The notes beneath the pieces were generated by a model. That model had not been told where the DNA came from. It saw nothing but the letters and a program-made list of their open reading frames with translations, and ran no database searches. The translations under genes were made by a program, and so were the position numbers. 64,000 nucleotides of DNA from Novosphingobium mathurense (GTDB lineage Bacteria; Pseudomonadota; Alphaproteobacteria; Sphingomonadales; Sphingomonadaceae): positions 62,001 through 126,000 of the forward strand of contig NZ_FVZE01000003.1 of assembly GCF_900168325.1 (NCBI RefSeq). The letters run 5' to 3'. Positions 1 through 8,890 of the stretch are shown piece by piece. Position 1 is the stretch's first letter; each line of letters opens with the position of its first letter.

Positions 1-357
1 TCAGCGATCGTGGCCATAACCTCGATCAATGCTACACTTGGAAACGCGGTCAACCCGATCTACTCAGCGGCTAAAGGCGGTATGCTCTCCTTGGTCCGCT
101 CGCTGGCCGACAGGCTCGCTCGCGACGGGATCAGAATCAATTCAGTCTCGCCGGGGCAGATCATGACCCCCATGATCCGCGATGCCGTCAGCAATCTTGA
201 AAGAGGTCATTTCGAACGCCGAATTCTTCTGGAACGCTTGGGTGAACCTGAGGAGATTGGCAGGGTTGTGCGCTTTCTCCTGTCGAACGAGGCCAGCTAC
301 ATTACCGCAGCCGAGCTCGTGGTCGACGGCGGGAACATTTCATCGCAGCGCGCATAA
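1..357 (+). CDS. SDR family oxidoreductase, 3' part only
   Basis: C-terminal two thirds of a short-chain dehydrogenase/reductase; the gene begins before the window and the frame is open from base 1. The catalytic Tyr-x-x-x-Lys is visible as YSAAK, followed by the usual GIRINSVSPG strand after the active site and the end motif ASYITAAELVVDGG. The Rossmann nucleotide-binding glycines lie outside the window. The family reduces or oxidises alcohol/keto groups with NAD(P)H in the cytoplasm; the substrate cannot be deduced. The first in-frame start-like codon in the window (GTG at 10) is internal to the conserved fold and is not the real start. Confidence 0.9.
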   Translation, partial: SAIVAITSINATLGNAVNPIYSAAKGGMLSLVRSLADRLARDGIRINSVSPGQIMTPMIRDAVSNLERGHFERRILLERLGEPEEIGRVVRFLLSNEASYITAAELVVDGGNISSQRA

Positions 358-782
358 GATTCAAGGACCAGGCCAGTGCTTAGCCCCCCAGCAATGCTGC
401 CGTTCGCTCCTTAGCGGCAAGGTCTGAGATCGACGGCCTAAGGTAAAACTTTGCCGCAATCCATGTCGCGGGGGAGGATAGGCGGAGTAAACACTCGCGA
501 ATGGGGGCGTAGGGCAACCTAGCGCGGGAAAACGGGTCGTGCCTCTCTGAATTCGCACTGTGTGCCCACAGCGCCTAGTCTGCAGAGGTAGGTGCTGCAA
601 CGTTGGAGAGGCTTGTGTGTGCTAATCAGCCATCAGTTCAGCGGGTCGAGCAATCCGCTACCGGCTGTGCCGAGAGCCAACGCAAACCAAGCAACGACAC
701 CTGACAGGCAGATTACCTTCGCCGTTTTTTCGCCTTTGGATTTCGCGAAAATTACCTTCCATTCGCAGTAAGCCGAAGCCTG
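358..782. other. intergenic region, nothing recognised
   Basis: About 425 bases between the SDR stop and the 3' end of the convergent MscS-type gene. Short open frames exist on both strands but none has a convincing ribosome binding site or recognisable protein. No clear hairpin terminator was found. Confidence 0.5.
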
Positions 783-3227
783 TCAATCACTGGTTTGACT
801 TCTGATCCCACTGGATCGAATCCGGATATCACGTTGGGGATAGGGGATTTCGATCCCTTCGCTCCTGAACTGCCTGGCGATCTCGAACTTCAGTTCCGAC
901 GCCGTCCCTGCGCCTGTCGTCACATCCGCCACGAAGCAATAGAGCCAGAAATCGATCGAACTTTCGCCGAATTCAGCAAATGAGACGAACGGTTCAGGGG
1001 CCGTGAGGACAAGCGGATTGGCACAGGCAATTTCCAGGAGGAGCGATTTGACCCGATCGACGTCGGCTTCATAAGTCACCCCGATGGGCACCATGATGCG
1101 TGTCGGGGCGCCGCTGAAGCTCAGATTCTTCACGCTTCCTGTGATAAACTGTGAGTTGGGTATGATGATATGATGGCGGTCGAACGTCTCAATCAGTGTC
1201 GAGCGCACGGCGATCTTTCGCACGATCCCCGAATGCTCGCCGACCTCGACCCAATCGCCTTCCTTGATCGGACGCTCAAAGAGCAGGATCACGCCGCTTG
1301 TAAAATTCTCGACGACCGATTGCAGGCCGAATCCGAGCCCGACGGACAAGGCGCCGGCGACGAAGGCGAGACTTGAAAGGTCCAGACCGGTCGACACAAA
1401 CGCGACCAGAGCCGCGAGGATCACGCCAAGATAGCCAATCCCGGTGACGATCGCCGCCTGGCCACCCCGGTCGAGACCGAACTCGGGCAGAATGGAGGAA
1501 CTCAAGAAGCGCTGCGCCGAGCGGGTCACGAAATAGCCGACGATGAAGACGAAGACGAAGGTAATTGCATCGCCCGCGGAGACGCGGATATCGCCGAAGG
1601 TTACTCCGGTGCGCATCAACGTAATTGCATCGTTGATCTGCTGCCATCGATAGCCCCAGATCAAGGCTATCGCGATCAGGCTTCCTGCCAACAGAAGCAA
1701 TCCGGTAAGAAGCGGAATGAAATGCAGGACCTTCCGATAGGCGTACAAGGGGCCGGCAACCAGCGCTGCAAGGATCATCCTGATCGAACGGTGCAAATAG
1801 ATCGCAATGGCAATGACCGCGAGCGAAGCGAGCGCAGAACCGAATATGTCCCGAGCCAGCATGAGGTAGCCGGCCAGGGCGGTCAAGACGGTGGCGAGCG
1901 ACAGCAGTTTCAGCGCACGGGAAAGCGGAGTGGAAAAGTCGAACGCGACGTCCTGGCCAACTGATCCGAGGGGCGCGGCCAATTGACGTTCGTCCGCCCC
2001 CTTCTTTTGCGCAATGTGGATAAGGTTGGCCAAATGCCAGATCAGAATGCCGCCCATGATCGTCAACAAGGCGGTAAGCAGGTCGGTGATCGGCTTGGTG
2101 ACAAGCGTCATTTCCTCGAACCAGGAAAGTATGACTGTTGCCCCCAGAATGGCGCCTGCATAGCGGACAGTGCCAAGCATCCGTCTCGCGGTGACCTGAG
2201 ACGTGCTCACGAGCCGCAATTCCTCGAACGGCGAAGTCAGCACCGAGCTTCCGATCCAATGTGCAATGGCAAGGATCACAGCCGCAAACGCCAAGGCAAT
2301 GCAAAATCGCAAGAGAGACTGAAGATCGAGGAATGGAGAGGCCAGCGCCACGATCGCCAGTTCGATCAAAACCGTCATGATCCCGAACAGCGCGGCTGAT
2401 GAAAGGTCCAGCGCCAGGTTCATGCCCAATTTCGAGGCCAGACCGTTCGCTTCGCCGATCGCCCGCCTTATGCGAGTCCCGATTCCGCGCCAGAGCCGGA
2501 AGATCAGCACCGGGCCGAGGACGGCCAGCAACATGGCGACGACCAAAGGTGGCAGGAGCGATGAGATCCCTTTCGTACGCGCAGTCGCGCCTATCACCTT
2601 GGCGCTCGCCGCCAATCCATGGCCAATGTCGCGAAAGGAACCAATCCAGAGTGCAGGATCGACAGGCGTACCGGAGCGGCGCATCGTGTGTTCATGGTTG
2701 AGGGCTGCAATGCGCGCGTCGAGCTCCGCCACCAGCGCTCCGGCTTGCGCCTGGGCTTCGCGCATCCGCAATGTGGGCGCCATCACCTTCCCGAGACGAT
2801 CGTCAAGGATCTCGCGCTGCTTGGTCACAGCACCCGGTTCGCTCTTGCCCTCTGCGGGTACAGGACCAAGCGAAGCGATCTGGGCCTCCAGGATCCTTTG
2901 CTCGATGGTCGCGCCGTCTGCCAGTGAGAGGGCCGTGTTCCGATCGGCGGCCAGACTGGCGCGAAGCGCCTCCAGTTGCCGCATCATTTCGTAGGAGTGC
3001 GTGAGCGTGCCATTGGTGAGCACGCTCTGCGCTTCGGCGGCATCCTTCGCGAACCGTTCAAGGAACGGCGTGCTGGCCGCTTGTGCGAGCGCCAATTTGG
3101 GCATGGCGAGGAGTAGGAACAAACAGAGGAGTACGTCGATGCCAGTCCATCTTCGGTGGCGCAATTGCCTGGCCTGGCCCCATCTGACGCACTCCCCTGT
3201 GCGTTGTCGCAGCCATATCCCCCGCAT
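783..3227 (-). CDS. MscS-family mechanosensitive channel, large multi-TM type
   Basis: Inner-membrane channel of the MscS superfamily that would release solutes on hypo-osmotic shock. From the chosen ATG (3227) it is about 814 residues: a signal-like hydrophobic segment ending ALAQAAS, a charged, probably coiled periplasmic region (DUF3772-like), about ten membrane segments, then the conserved MscS core with the pore helix region (GLGFGLQSVVENFTSG), beta domain (IKEGDWVEVGEHSGIVRKI) and cytoplasmic C-terminal domain. The frame is open further upstream to 3413, but that would overlap the next gene by about 100 bases and give an arginine-rich non-conserved leader. A GGCGGAG lies about 10 bases before the chosen ATG. 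It is much longer than E. coli MscS and closer to MscK/YbdG-like large forms. Confidence 0.88.
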   Translation of the reverse strand: MRGIWLRQRTGECVRWGQARQLRHRRWTGIDVLLCLFLLLAMPKLALAQAASTPFLERFAKDAAEAQSVLTNGTLTHSYEMMRQLEALRASLAADRNTALSLADGATIEQRILEAQIASLGPVPAEGKSEPGAVTKQREILDDRLGKVMAPTLRMREAQAQAGALVAELDARIAALNHEHTMRRSGTPVDPALWIGSFRDIGHGLAASAKVIGATARTKGISSLLPPLVVAMLLAVLGPVLIFRLWRGIGTRIRRAIGEANGLASKLGMNLALDLSSAALFGIMTVLIELAIVALASPFLDLQSLLRFCIALAFAAVILAIAHWIGSSVLTSPFEELRLVSTSQVTARRMLGTVRYAGAILGATVILSWFEEMTLVTKPITDLLTALLTIMGGILIWHLANLIHIAQKKGADERQLAAPLGSVGQDVAFDFSTPLSRALKLLSLATVLTALAGYLMLARDIFGSALASLAVIAIAIYLHRSIRMILAALVAGPLYAYRKVLHFIPLLTGLLLLAGSLIAIALIWGYRWQQINDAITLMRTGVTFGDIRVSAGDAITFVFVFIVGYFVTRSAQRFLSSSILPEFGLDRGGQAAIVTGIGYLGVILAALVAFVSTGLDLSSLAFVAGALSVGLGFGLQSVVENFTSGVILLFERPIKEGDWVEVGEHSGIVRKIAVRSTLIETFDRHHIIIPNSQFITGSVKNLSFSGAPTRIMVPIGVTYEADVDRVKSLLLEIACANPLVLTAPEPFVSFAEFGESSIDFWLYCFVADVTTGAGTASELKFEIARQFRSEGIEIPYPQRDIRIRSSGIRSQTSD

Positions 3228-3309
3228 GGATCGACGGCTCCGCCAAATCACCTCAACACGGGTCGGAACGACCCGGACCCCATCGCATTTGGATGCCCCA
3301 AGATCATCC

Positions 3310-3759
3310 TCAATCCTTGAACAGGCTCGAGCTGTCCTGCGAATTCTGCTTCGACGTCGCGGCCTTGGCGCAGAACTCTGCCGTGTCGTGGCTGTGCAAT
3401 CCCATAAAGACACCTGTCGCCATCCCGAGGTGTCCGATCAGTCTCTTTCGAAGCTTGTCCCTGTCCTCGTCACTGGCCTGATCTTCTCCGGTCAGGAAGC
3501 CCTCCTGAAGCACTTTGCCGAGCTTGGCCGGATCGAGTTCGAGCTCGTCACACATGATCGATGCCGCAGAATAATAGCCGAGATAGACGAACAGGCCGCG
3601 CTGACTGGGATCCCAATTGTCCGCCAATTCCTTGTCCAACGCGGTGAGCGCTGCTTCCTCCTGGGTGGGCGCGGGTTCAGCCTGATCTTGGGCCAGCGCA
3701 ATGGATGGATATGCCAGCGCCAGGCCGAGAATGGTCGGCAAAATGGTAATTTTCATCAC
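3310..3759 (-). CDS. small exported protein of unknown function
   Basis: A 149-residue protein with a clear Sec signal peptide (MKITILPTILGLALAYPSIALAQ; the second of two adjacent Met codons fits better) followed by an acidic, helix-rich mature domain of about 125 residues containing only two cysteines (MCDELEL and EFCAKA). I do not recognise the family. It is followed on the same strand by the MscS-type gene about 80 bases downstream and preceded by the exported Trp-rich protein 15 bases upstream, so the three probably form one transcript. Location is inferred to be periplasmic. Confidence 0.75.
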   Translation of the reverse strand: MMKITILPTILGLALAYPSIALAQDQAEPAPTQEEAALTALDKELADNWDPSQRGLFVYLGYYSAASIMCDELELDPAKLGKVLQEGFLTGEDQASDEDRDKLRKRLIGHLGMATGVFMGLHSHDTAEFCAKAATSKQNSQDSSSLFKD

Positions 3760-3774
3760 ACACGCTCCCCCTGG

Positions 3775-4572
3775 TCAGTAACGAAACTCTCTCGAGGTCC
3801 AATAAGCGGAATACCCCTTGTTGCGCTCGTAACAGACGCGCTGAGCAGGGTAGCAGGTTATGTCGCGCGAAGGTGAGAAGCTCGCATCGCCGCGCCCTCC
3901 ATATCCATAATTGGAACCGCTGCCGCAGGAACTGTCCGGAACGGAGACAATTGAATCGTACCTCCCGTCGCGCGTTGTAACCGCGACGCACTGATCGTCG
4001 TGCTTGTTCCACCAGTACGCCCAGCGGCTGTATGTTCCGGTGCCCGAGGACTTGAACTTGTATCCGCGCTTGCCCATCTGTCGTTCGCCCGAAGATGCCT
4101 TAATGCCTATCAGGTCGCGCAGCTCGTAAGGTGTCGTGCGCGAAGAACCGGAAGGATAGTAATCGTCGCGGTCCTTGTCCTTCTTCTTGGAGGTGGTAAT
4201 GGCAAGTGCGCCGATAAGGGCTGCAGCGCCCACGACCGCTACTGCCGTTCCATTGCCGCCTCCTGACTTTCCGCAATCCTTGTTCGACGCCTTGTCGATC
4301 GCTTCGTAGCGTCCATCGAACGTCGTGACCGTGATGCACTGGCTCTTGGACTTGTTCCACCAGTAGGTCCACTTGCGGTCCGTGCCGCTCTTCGTGCTGA
4401 TGTTTTCGTAGCCGCGATCCTGCAGCAGCCCTTCCCCGGAACTGGAGCGGGCACCGACGACGTCGCTCACGTCCGAAGGCGTTTTAGCCTGGGCTCCAGG
4501 GGTCATTGCAACAGCGATCAGCACGGTCCCGGCCAAGAAGGCCGTTCCACGCAATGTTGCCTTGTCTTTCAT
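3775..4572 (-). CDS. exported protein with two copies of a Trp-rich module (YWWN)
   Basis: A 265-residue protein with an N-terminal signal peptide (cleavage near PGAQAK) and two copies of a module of about 65 residues. Copy 1 (about residues 33-100) has DVVGARSSSGE, DRGYENIS, GTDRKWTYWWN, QCITVTTFDGRY and a closing Cys-Gly. Copy 2 (about 148-220) has DLIGIKASSGE, KRGYKF, SRWAYWWN, QCVAVTTRDGRY and SSCGSG. A Gly/Ala-rich hydrophobic segment and a Lys/Asp-rich stretch separate the copies, so the protein may be anchored. The C-terminus adds a short Cys-containing tail (TCYPAQRVCYERN). The same module occurs once in the gene at 5359. No function is known to me; the paired Cys suggest a disulfide-stabilised envelope domain. 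Confidence 0.8.
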   Translation of the reverse strand: MKDKATLRGTAFLAGTVLIAVAMTPGAQAKTPSDVSDVVGARSSSGEGLLQDRGYENISTKSGTDRKWTYWWNKSKSQCITVTTFDGRYEAIDKASNKDCGKSGGGNGTAVAVVGAAALIGALAITTSKKKDKDRDDYYPSGSSRTTPYELRDLIGIKASSGERQMGKRGYKFKSSGTGTYSRWAYWWNKHDDQCVAVTTRDGRYDSIVSVPDSSCGSGSNYGYGGRGDASFSPSRDITCYPAQRVCYERNKGYSAYWTSREFRY

Positions 4573-5358
4573 CGCCTTCGTCCTTTCTTCCCAATCCGAA
4601 TTCGATGCGAACTGCTGCGCGCCGGAACCGTCAGAACGTCGGCATGCGCCGATCCGAGGGCACGCAAAGCAACTCGGTTCCGATTACGACCAATGCCGCG
4701 ACGCGACAGCCGCGTCCCATCTGAATGGGTCGACTGCCTTCAGACCTTGTTCTTGAAATGATGTGGCGTCTCTTATCGGCACTGACGCCTGCTTCGGGGG
4801 CAGTATGCTCGCGCGTGGCTGACACGAGCCTGGCAAGCGCGGCCACGTTGATCCGTCGCGACCGCTGCAATCTCCCCAGGATAAATTCCTGCCTGCATCG
4901 CAAAACATAACAGCCTCCGGCCAATTGACCCCGACTCGTCTGCGAACCCGTGTTGTTATTGAATCTCCACTTTTCGGGAGATCGCTCGCCTCAACTGGGC
5001 GAATTGCATTGCGAATTTGTCCCGCGCTCACCGACCGGTTACGCCTCGATGGTCGGCTTGCCGTAGAGACCTATTTTCCTTGCCCTTAGTTTTACGGTAC
5101 AGAATACCGTCCACTTGATACAGTATGTTAATGCGATTCGATAGCTTGTATGTGTTAAAAAATGGACGTAATGATCCTCGCCGATGTCGAGACCTTGGAC
5201 GAGTCCTGAAGTCAAGTCGATCGCCGTGCATGATCTTCTCTAAATAATATTGCACTGCGGCAATAATCAATTTCTGATCCAGGTCGTGAAACGAAGCGTC
5301 AGCCGATAATCTCCGGCATTCCCGTTGCATGTTATGAAGCAACATTGGGGAGTTGGTC
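4573..5358. other. intergenic region, AT-rich in its right half
   Basis: Nearly 800 bases between two divergent genes that both encode the Trp-rich module. The half from about 5060 to 5180 is visibly richer in A/T than its surroundings and probably carries promoters for the gene at 5359. A minus-strand open frame (stop near 5028, possible ATG at 5360, 5345 or 5330) could encode about 100 residues, but its start collides with the 5' end of the 5359 gene and it has no family resemblance; I do not call it a gene. Confidence 0.45.
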
Positions 5359-6303
5359 ATGAAAAGCCTGTTTCTTCTGACTGCAATTTCGACCCTGTCC
5401 ATCACGCTCGCGTCGGGATCGGCGGTCCTGGCCCAGTCGACGCCTCCGGGCTTGAGCGACCTGGTGGGCGCCAGGGGCGCCGGCGGAGAATCCCAGTTGG
5501 AGGCACGCGGCTACCAGCACGTCAGCACGCAAACCGGCACCGATCGCAAATGGAGCTATTGGTGGAATCCGCGGCTGCAGCAATGCATCTCGGTATCGAC
5601 GGTGGATGGCCACTATGCCTCGATTGTTTCGACCCTCCCCGCCGACTGCGGGCGCTCGGGCGGTTCTGACGCCGGGCATAACGACGTCCCACAGGTCATG
5701 GTCGGAAGGAACGGACAAGGCGAAGTCATCTTCAAGGGCAACAATTGTGTCGCCTACTACGACGCCTACGGGCGCCGCAGCAAAGCCTTGCCTGCCTGTT
5801 CCGGCGGCCAGATAAGCCATGCTGACGAAGCCATGATGCGCTATCGACGCGAACAGGGAATGGATGGTCCTGCGGCGGATCACAGCCCGGACCATCCCGG
5901 CCACGGAGCAGGCGTCATCAGGTTGACTTGCTTCGGTGAAGGGCACCGCCCCCAGGCCCGGACATATCCCATCCTGCGCTGGGATCGTCGCGATCACGAA
6001 TTCGACACCGACTATGCGACGATCATGTCGAAGCGCGAATTCGACACCATGGTCCAGATCGACATTCGCGGGAGCACCGGGAACATCTGGCTTCCCAAGA
6101 GCCTGATACCACCGGTCCATTCCGGCGGTGACCATGGCTGGTGGGAACTGCGCAACCTGGCGGTCACGGGATCGCAAATCACCGGGAGTTACAAGCTCAA
6201 CGGTCTCAACAAGCCGAAAGTCACGATCGACCGCAGACGCGATCGCATCAGCATCAAGGGGCAGCGCGATTTCAAGGGAACGTGCGAGGCCAGTGGCGGC
6301 TGA
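5359..6303 (+). CDS. exported protein with one Trp-rich (YWWN) module
   Basis: A 314-residue protein. The start is the ATG at 5359, with GGGGAG eight bases upstream; it opens a good signal peptide ending VLAQST. Residues about 30-100 are one copy of the module seen twice in the gene at 3775: DLVGARGAGGE, ARGYQHVS, GTDRKWSYWWN, QCISVSTVDGHY, ADCGRSGG. A middle part contains VAYYDAYGRRSK and a short charged helix (DEAMMRYRREQ) that recalls Cys/Tyr-rich wall-associated linkers. The C-terminal 120 residues are predicted mostly beta, with two Trp (HGWWELRNLAVTGSQITG) and a terminal Cys, reminiscent of a small lipocalin-like or beta-sandwich domain, but I cannot assign it. An envelope role is inferred. 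Confidence 0.8.
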   Translation: MKSLFLLTAISTLSITLASGSAVLAQSTPPGLSDLVGARGAGGESQLEARGYQHVSTQTGTDRKWSYWWNPRLQQCISVSTVDGHYASIVSTLPADCGRSGGSDAGHNDVPQVMVGRNGQGEVIFKGNNCVAYYDAYGRRSKALPACSGGQISHADEAMMRYRREQGMDGPAADHSPDHPGHGAGVIRLTCFGEGHRPQARTYPILRWDRRDHEFDTDYATIMSKREFDTMVQIDIRGSTGNIWLPKSLIPPVHSGGDHGWWELRNLAVTGSQITGSYKLNGLNKPKVTIDRRRDRISIKGQRDFKGTCEASGG

Positions 6304-6430
6304 CGGACGAGCGTCAAGCCGACAAGGCTATGGGCCAAAGCAGGGCCCGGCACTCGCGTCACAATAACTACATTGCAGGTCAAGGGTCGCACCGCAGATT
6401 CGAAATTGAAATCTTGTTTTGGAGAGAGCG

Positions 6431-8545
6431 ATGTATTTTCCCGCACCGTGCAAAAATCGCCATCCAGTTCGATCCCGTTCGGTCGGAGCCGCGGCTACGC
6501 TTTCCATTGCGGTGACGTTATCGGGATGGGGCCATGCACTGGCTAGCCAGCCCCCCACACAGATAGGCCCCGACGATCTCGCATTCTCGGTCTCCAACAT
6601 GGACACCAGCATCGATCCGCGGAAAGATTTCTATCTCTTTGCGGCAGGTGGCTGGCTCAAGCGCGTCCCACGCCCCGAGGATCGCGCATCGTACAGTTTC
6701 CCGGTGATCCAGGGAAAACGGATCAAGGATCAACTCAAGGCCATTATCGCCGCCGCGGAGCGGGACGCCCCGACAGCGCCAAAGGGCACGTCCGCACAAT
6801 TGGTCGGCGATTTCTACAAGGCCTTTATGGATGTCGACCGTCGGCGCGAAGAGGGCATGAAGCCGTTGCAGGAGGAATTCGCCAAAGTTGACGCGATATC
6901 CTCGATTGCCGACCTTGCTCGATATTCAGCCTATGCCGCAAAAACGGATGGCATCGCACTGCTGATAAGCTACGGCCCCTCGCCGGACCTTGCCGACAGT
7001 TCGCGCTACGCCATCTATGGCGGCCCCGGTTCGACAGCGCTCAAGGATGAGCGCGACGTCTACCGTTCGGACGAATCCGCGCCGCGCCGCATCGCCTACC
7101 GCAAATATGTCCACGAAATGCTGAGCACGGCTGGCTATGCGCCGACCGAGGCCGATCGCGTGACCAAGCTTGTGCTGGATATCGAGACCGAACTGGACAA
7201 AGCGCAACTCTCGCCTGCGGACAAGCGCGATTTCAACAAGCTGAACAATCGCATGGCGCTGGCACAAGCGCAGGCATTACTGCCCCAGATCGATGTAAAG
7301 ACCTATTTCTCCGAGCTTGGCATCCCCGAACCGAAAGACGTCATCGTCACCGAACCGACTTATTTCACGGCGGTATCGAACATGCTCAAGCAGCGGCCGC
7401 TGCAGGATTTCAAGGACTACGCAAAGTTCCGGCTGATCAAGCAGTTTTCCGATTTCCTGTCCCCCGATTTCGATGAACCCAAGCGGGCGCTCAATCAGGC
7501 GTTCACCGGTGTTGCAACTTTGCGCCCACTCGACGAACGCGGGATCGCGCAAGTGCAGGGAGGGCTTGGCCAGCCACTCAGCCAACTCTATGTGCACGCC
7601 TATTACGACGAGGATACGCGCAGGAAGACCAGTGAACTTATCACGTACATTATGGCCGCGATGGAAAAGCGCATCCCTACGCGTGACTGGCTTTCCGATA
7701 AAACCAAAGTCGCGGCTCTGGAGAAACTGAAGGCATTCAACAACAAGGTTGGCTATCCGGACGAATGGATCGACTATTCGAGCGTGAAAATCGTCCCGGA
7801 CAACCCGGTTGCCAATGCCAAGGCGATCATATCGTTCGGCCTGAAGCGCGAACTGGCCAAGCTCGGCGGCCCGGTCAAAAGTGACGATTTCAATGGCGAA
7901 AGCACTCTACCGATAGCGATGAACGCCGCTTACCAGATTTTTGAGAACGGCTTCCAGATCACCGCTGCCATTTCGCAGGCCCCCGCGTTCGAGCCGAATG
8001 CCGATCCCGCAGTCCGCTTTTGTCGGTTCGGCGCGTTGATTGGCCATGAAACGACCCATGGCTTCGACAGCACAGGCCGACAGTTCGATGCCAAAGGCAA
8101 TCTGCGTAATTGGTGGACTCTGGAGGACACTAAGGCGTTCGTGACCGAGGCGCAGAAACTGGTCGACCAGACCGCGCATACCGAGCTTGCGCCGGGCCAC
8201 GCCAATGACGGCAAGCTATGGGTGGGCGAGAACATGGCCGACGTCGGGGGCATCAAGCTCGGGTATACCGCTCTGATGGATTACCTGAAGGACCATCCGC
8301 AGGAAAACGTGAAAATAGACGGCTACACCCAGCAGCAGCGCTGCTTCATCGCGTGGGCGCAGCTATGGGCCGAAAACGCGACCGAAGCTTATCTGATCAA
8401 TGTTGCCAAGAGCGCCGACCATCCGCCGAACATCTACCGCACCGTCGCACCGCTCCAGCATTTCGACGCCTTTTACGAGGCGTTTGGGATCAAGGAGGGC
8501 GACCCGATGTGGCTGCCGCCGGAGAAACGAGTCAATACCTGGTAG
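6431..8545 (+). CDS. exported M13 family zinc metallopeptidase (neprilysin/PepO-like)
   Basis: A 704-residue peptidase of family M13, which cleaves short peptides on the N-side of hydrophobic residues. The start is the ATG at 6431, preceded by GGAGAGAG. An N-terminal export signal ends near GHALASQ. The N-terminal domain starts with MDTSIDPRKDFYLFAAGGW, the usual family opening (D...DFY.Y..G.W). The zinc site is HETTHGFD, with His539, Glu540 and His543; the third ligand and partner Asp are in ENMADVGG (Glu600, Asp604). The substrate-binding NAxY-type motif appears as MNAAYQI, and the family C-terminal Trp is present (VNTW). Length matches the family. It ends 21 bases before a truncated XRE gene, so the mobile-DNA relics begin directly downstream. 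Confidence 0.95.
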   Translation: MYFPAPCKNRHPVRSRSVGAAATLSIAVTLSGWGHALASQPPTQIGPDDLAFSVSNMDTSIDPRKDFYLFAAGGWLKRVPRPEDRASYSFPVIQGKRIKDQLKAIIAAAERDAPTAPKGTSAQLVGDFYKAFMDVDRRREEGMKPLQEEFAKVDAISSIADLARYSAYAAKTDGIALLISYGPSPDLADSSRYAIYGGPGSTALKDERDVYRSDESAPRRIAYRKYVHEMLSTAGYAPTEADRVTKLVLDIETELDKAQLSPADKRDFNKLNNRMALAQAQALLPQIDVKTYFSELGIPEPKDVIVTEPTYFTAVSNMLKQRPLQDFKDYAKFRLIKQFSDFLSPDFDEPKRALNQAFTGVATLRPLDERGIAQVQGGLGQPLSQLYVHAYYDEDTRRKTSELITYIMAAMEKRIPTRDWLSDKTKVAALEKLKAFNNKVGYPDEWIDYSSVKIVPDNPVANAKAIISFGLKRELAKLGGPVKSDDFNGESTLPIAMNAAYQIFENGFQITAAISQAPAFEPNADPAVRFCRFGALIGHETTHGFDSTGRQFDAKGNLRNWWTLEDTKAFVTEAQKLVDQTAHTELAPGHANDGKLWVGENMADVGGIKLGYTALMDYLKDHPQENVKIDGYTQQQRCFIAWAQLWAENATEAYLINVAKSADHPPNIYRTVAPLQHFDAFYEAFGIKEGDPMWLPPEKRVNTW

Positions 8546-8752
8546 CCCCGCAGTGACTGGCCCACCGTGGATGTCGCAGCGATCCGCGCCAGCACCGGCC
8601 TGTCTCAAGGTGCGTTCGCGCGCAGCATTGGCGTGGCCAAGGGCACGCTGCTAAACTGGGAGCGGGGCCGCCGACGGCCCACTGGGCCTGCCCAGGTGCT
8701 GCTGGCAATGATCGCTAAGAAGCCTTCGCTGGTAAGCGAACTGCTGCGCTAG
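8543..8752 (+). pseudogene. XRE/HigA-like antitoxin, 5' truncated
   Basis: About 61-69 residues matching only the C-terminal helix-turn-helix half of HigA/NadS-type antitoxins: VDVAAIRASTGLSQ, then FARSIGVAKGTLLNWERGRR and RPTGPAQVLLAMIAKKPSL. Intact members carry 30-40 more residues in front, but here the frame runs into a TAG that overlaps the end of the M13 peptidase gene. No toxin gene is adjacent. A GTG at 8567 could still give a short peptide, but loss of the N-terminus and of the toxin indicates a remnant. Confidence 0.65.
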
Positions 8753-8858
8753 GCCAAGTCTTCCACCGGACATGTTCGGAACCAAAGGCAGTTCCAAAGG
8801 GTAGCCGATGAGACAGGCTGAACCGTCAGGATGGTTCGAACTGTGCTGATGCGTTTTA

Positions 8859-8881
8859 CCTGTGGCCATCATGGCCATAGG
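8859..8881. promoter_or_regulatory. 23-bp near-perfect palindrome before the recombinase relic
   Basis: CCT-G-TGGCCAT, one central C, then ATGGCCA-T-AGG: two 11-base arms with a single mismatch. The inner 15 bases (8863-8877) are perfect. The right arm runs into the ribosome binding site AGGAG of the recombinase relic, whose ATG is at 8891. It could be an operator for autoregulation or a recombinase core site. Confidence 0.45.
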
Positions 8882-8890
8882 AGATCTGTC

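Noticed and set aside
1276..2304. A 342-codon minus-strand frame inside the MscS-type gene
   Set aside because: It lies in another frame of the same strand as a conserved channel; composition is Arg/His/Cys-rich as in shifted frames.
5028..5360. A minus-strand frame of about 100 codons in the AT-rich gap
   Set aside because: Overlaps the start of an opposite gene that has a strong ribosome binding site; no family resemblance.
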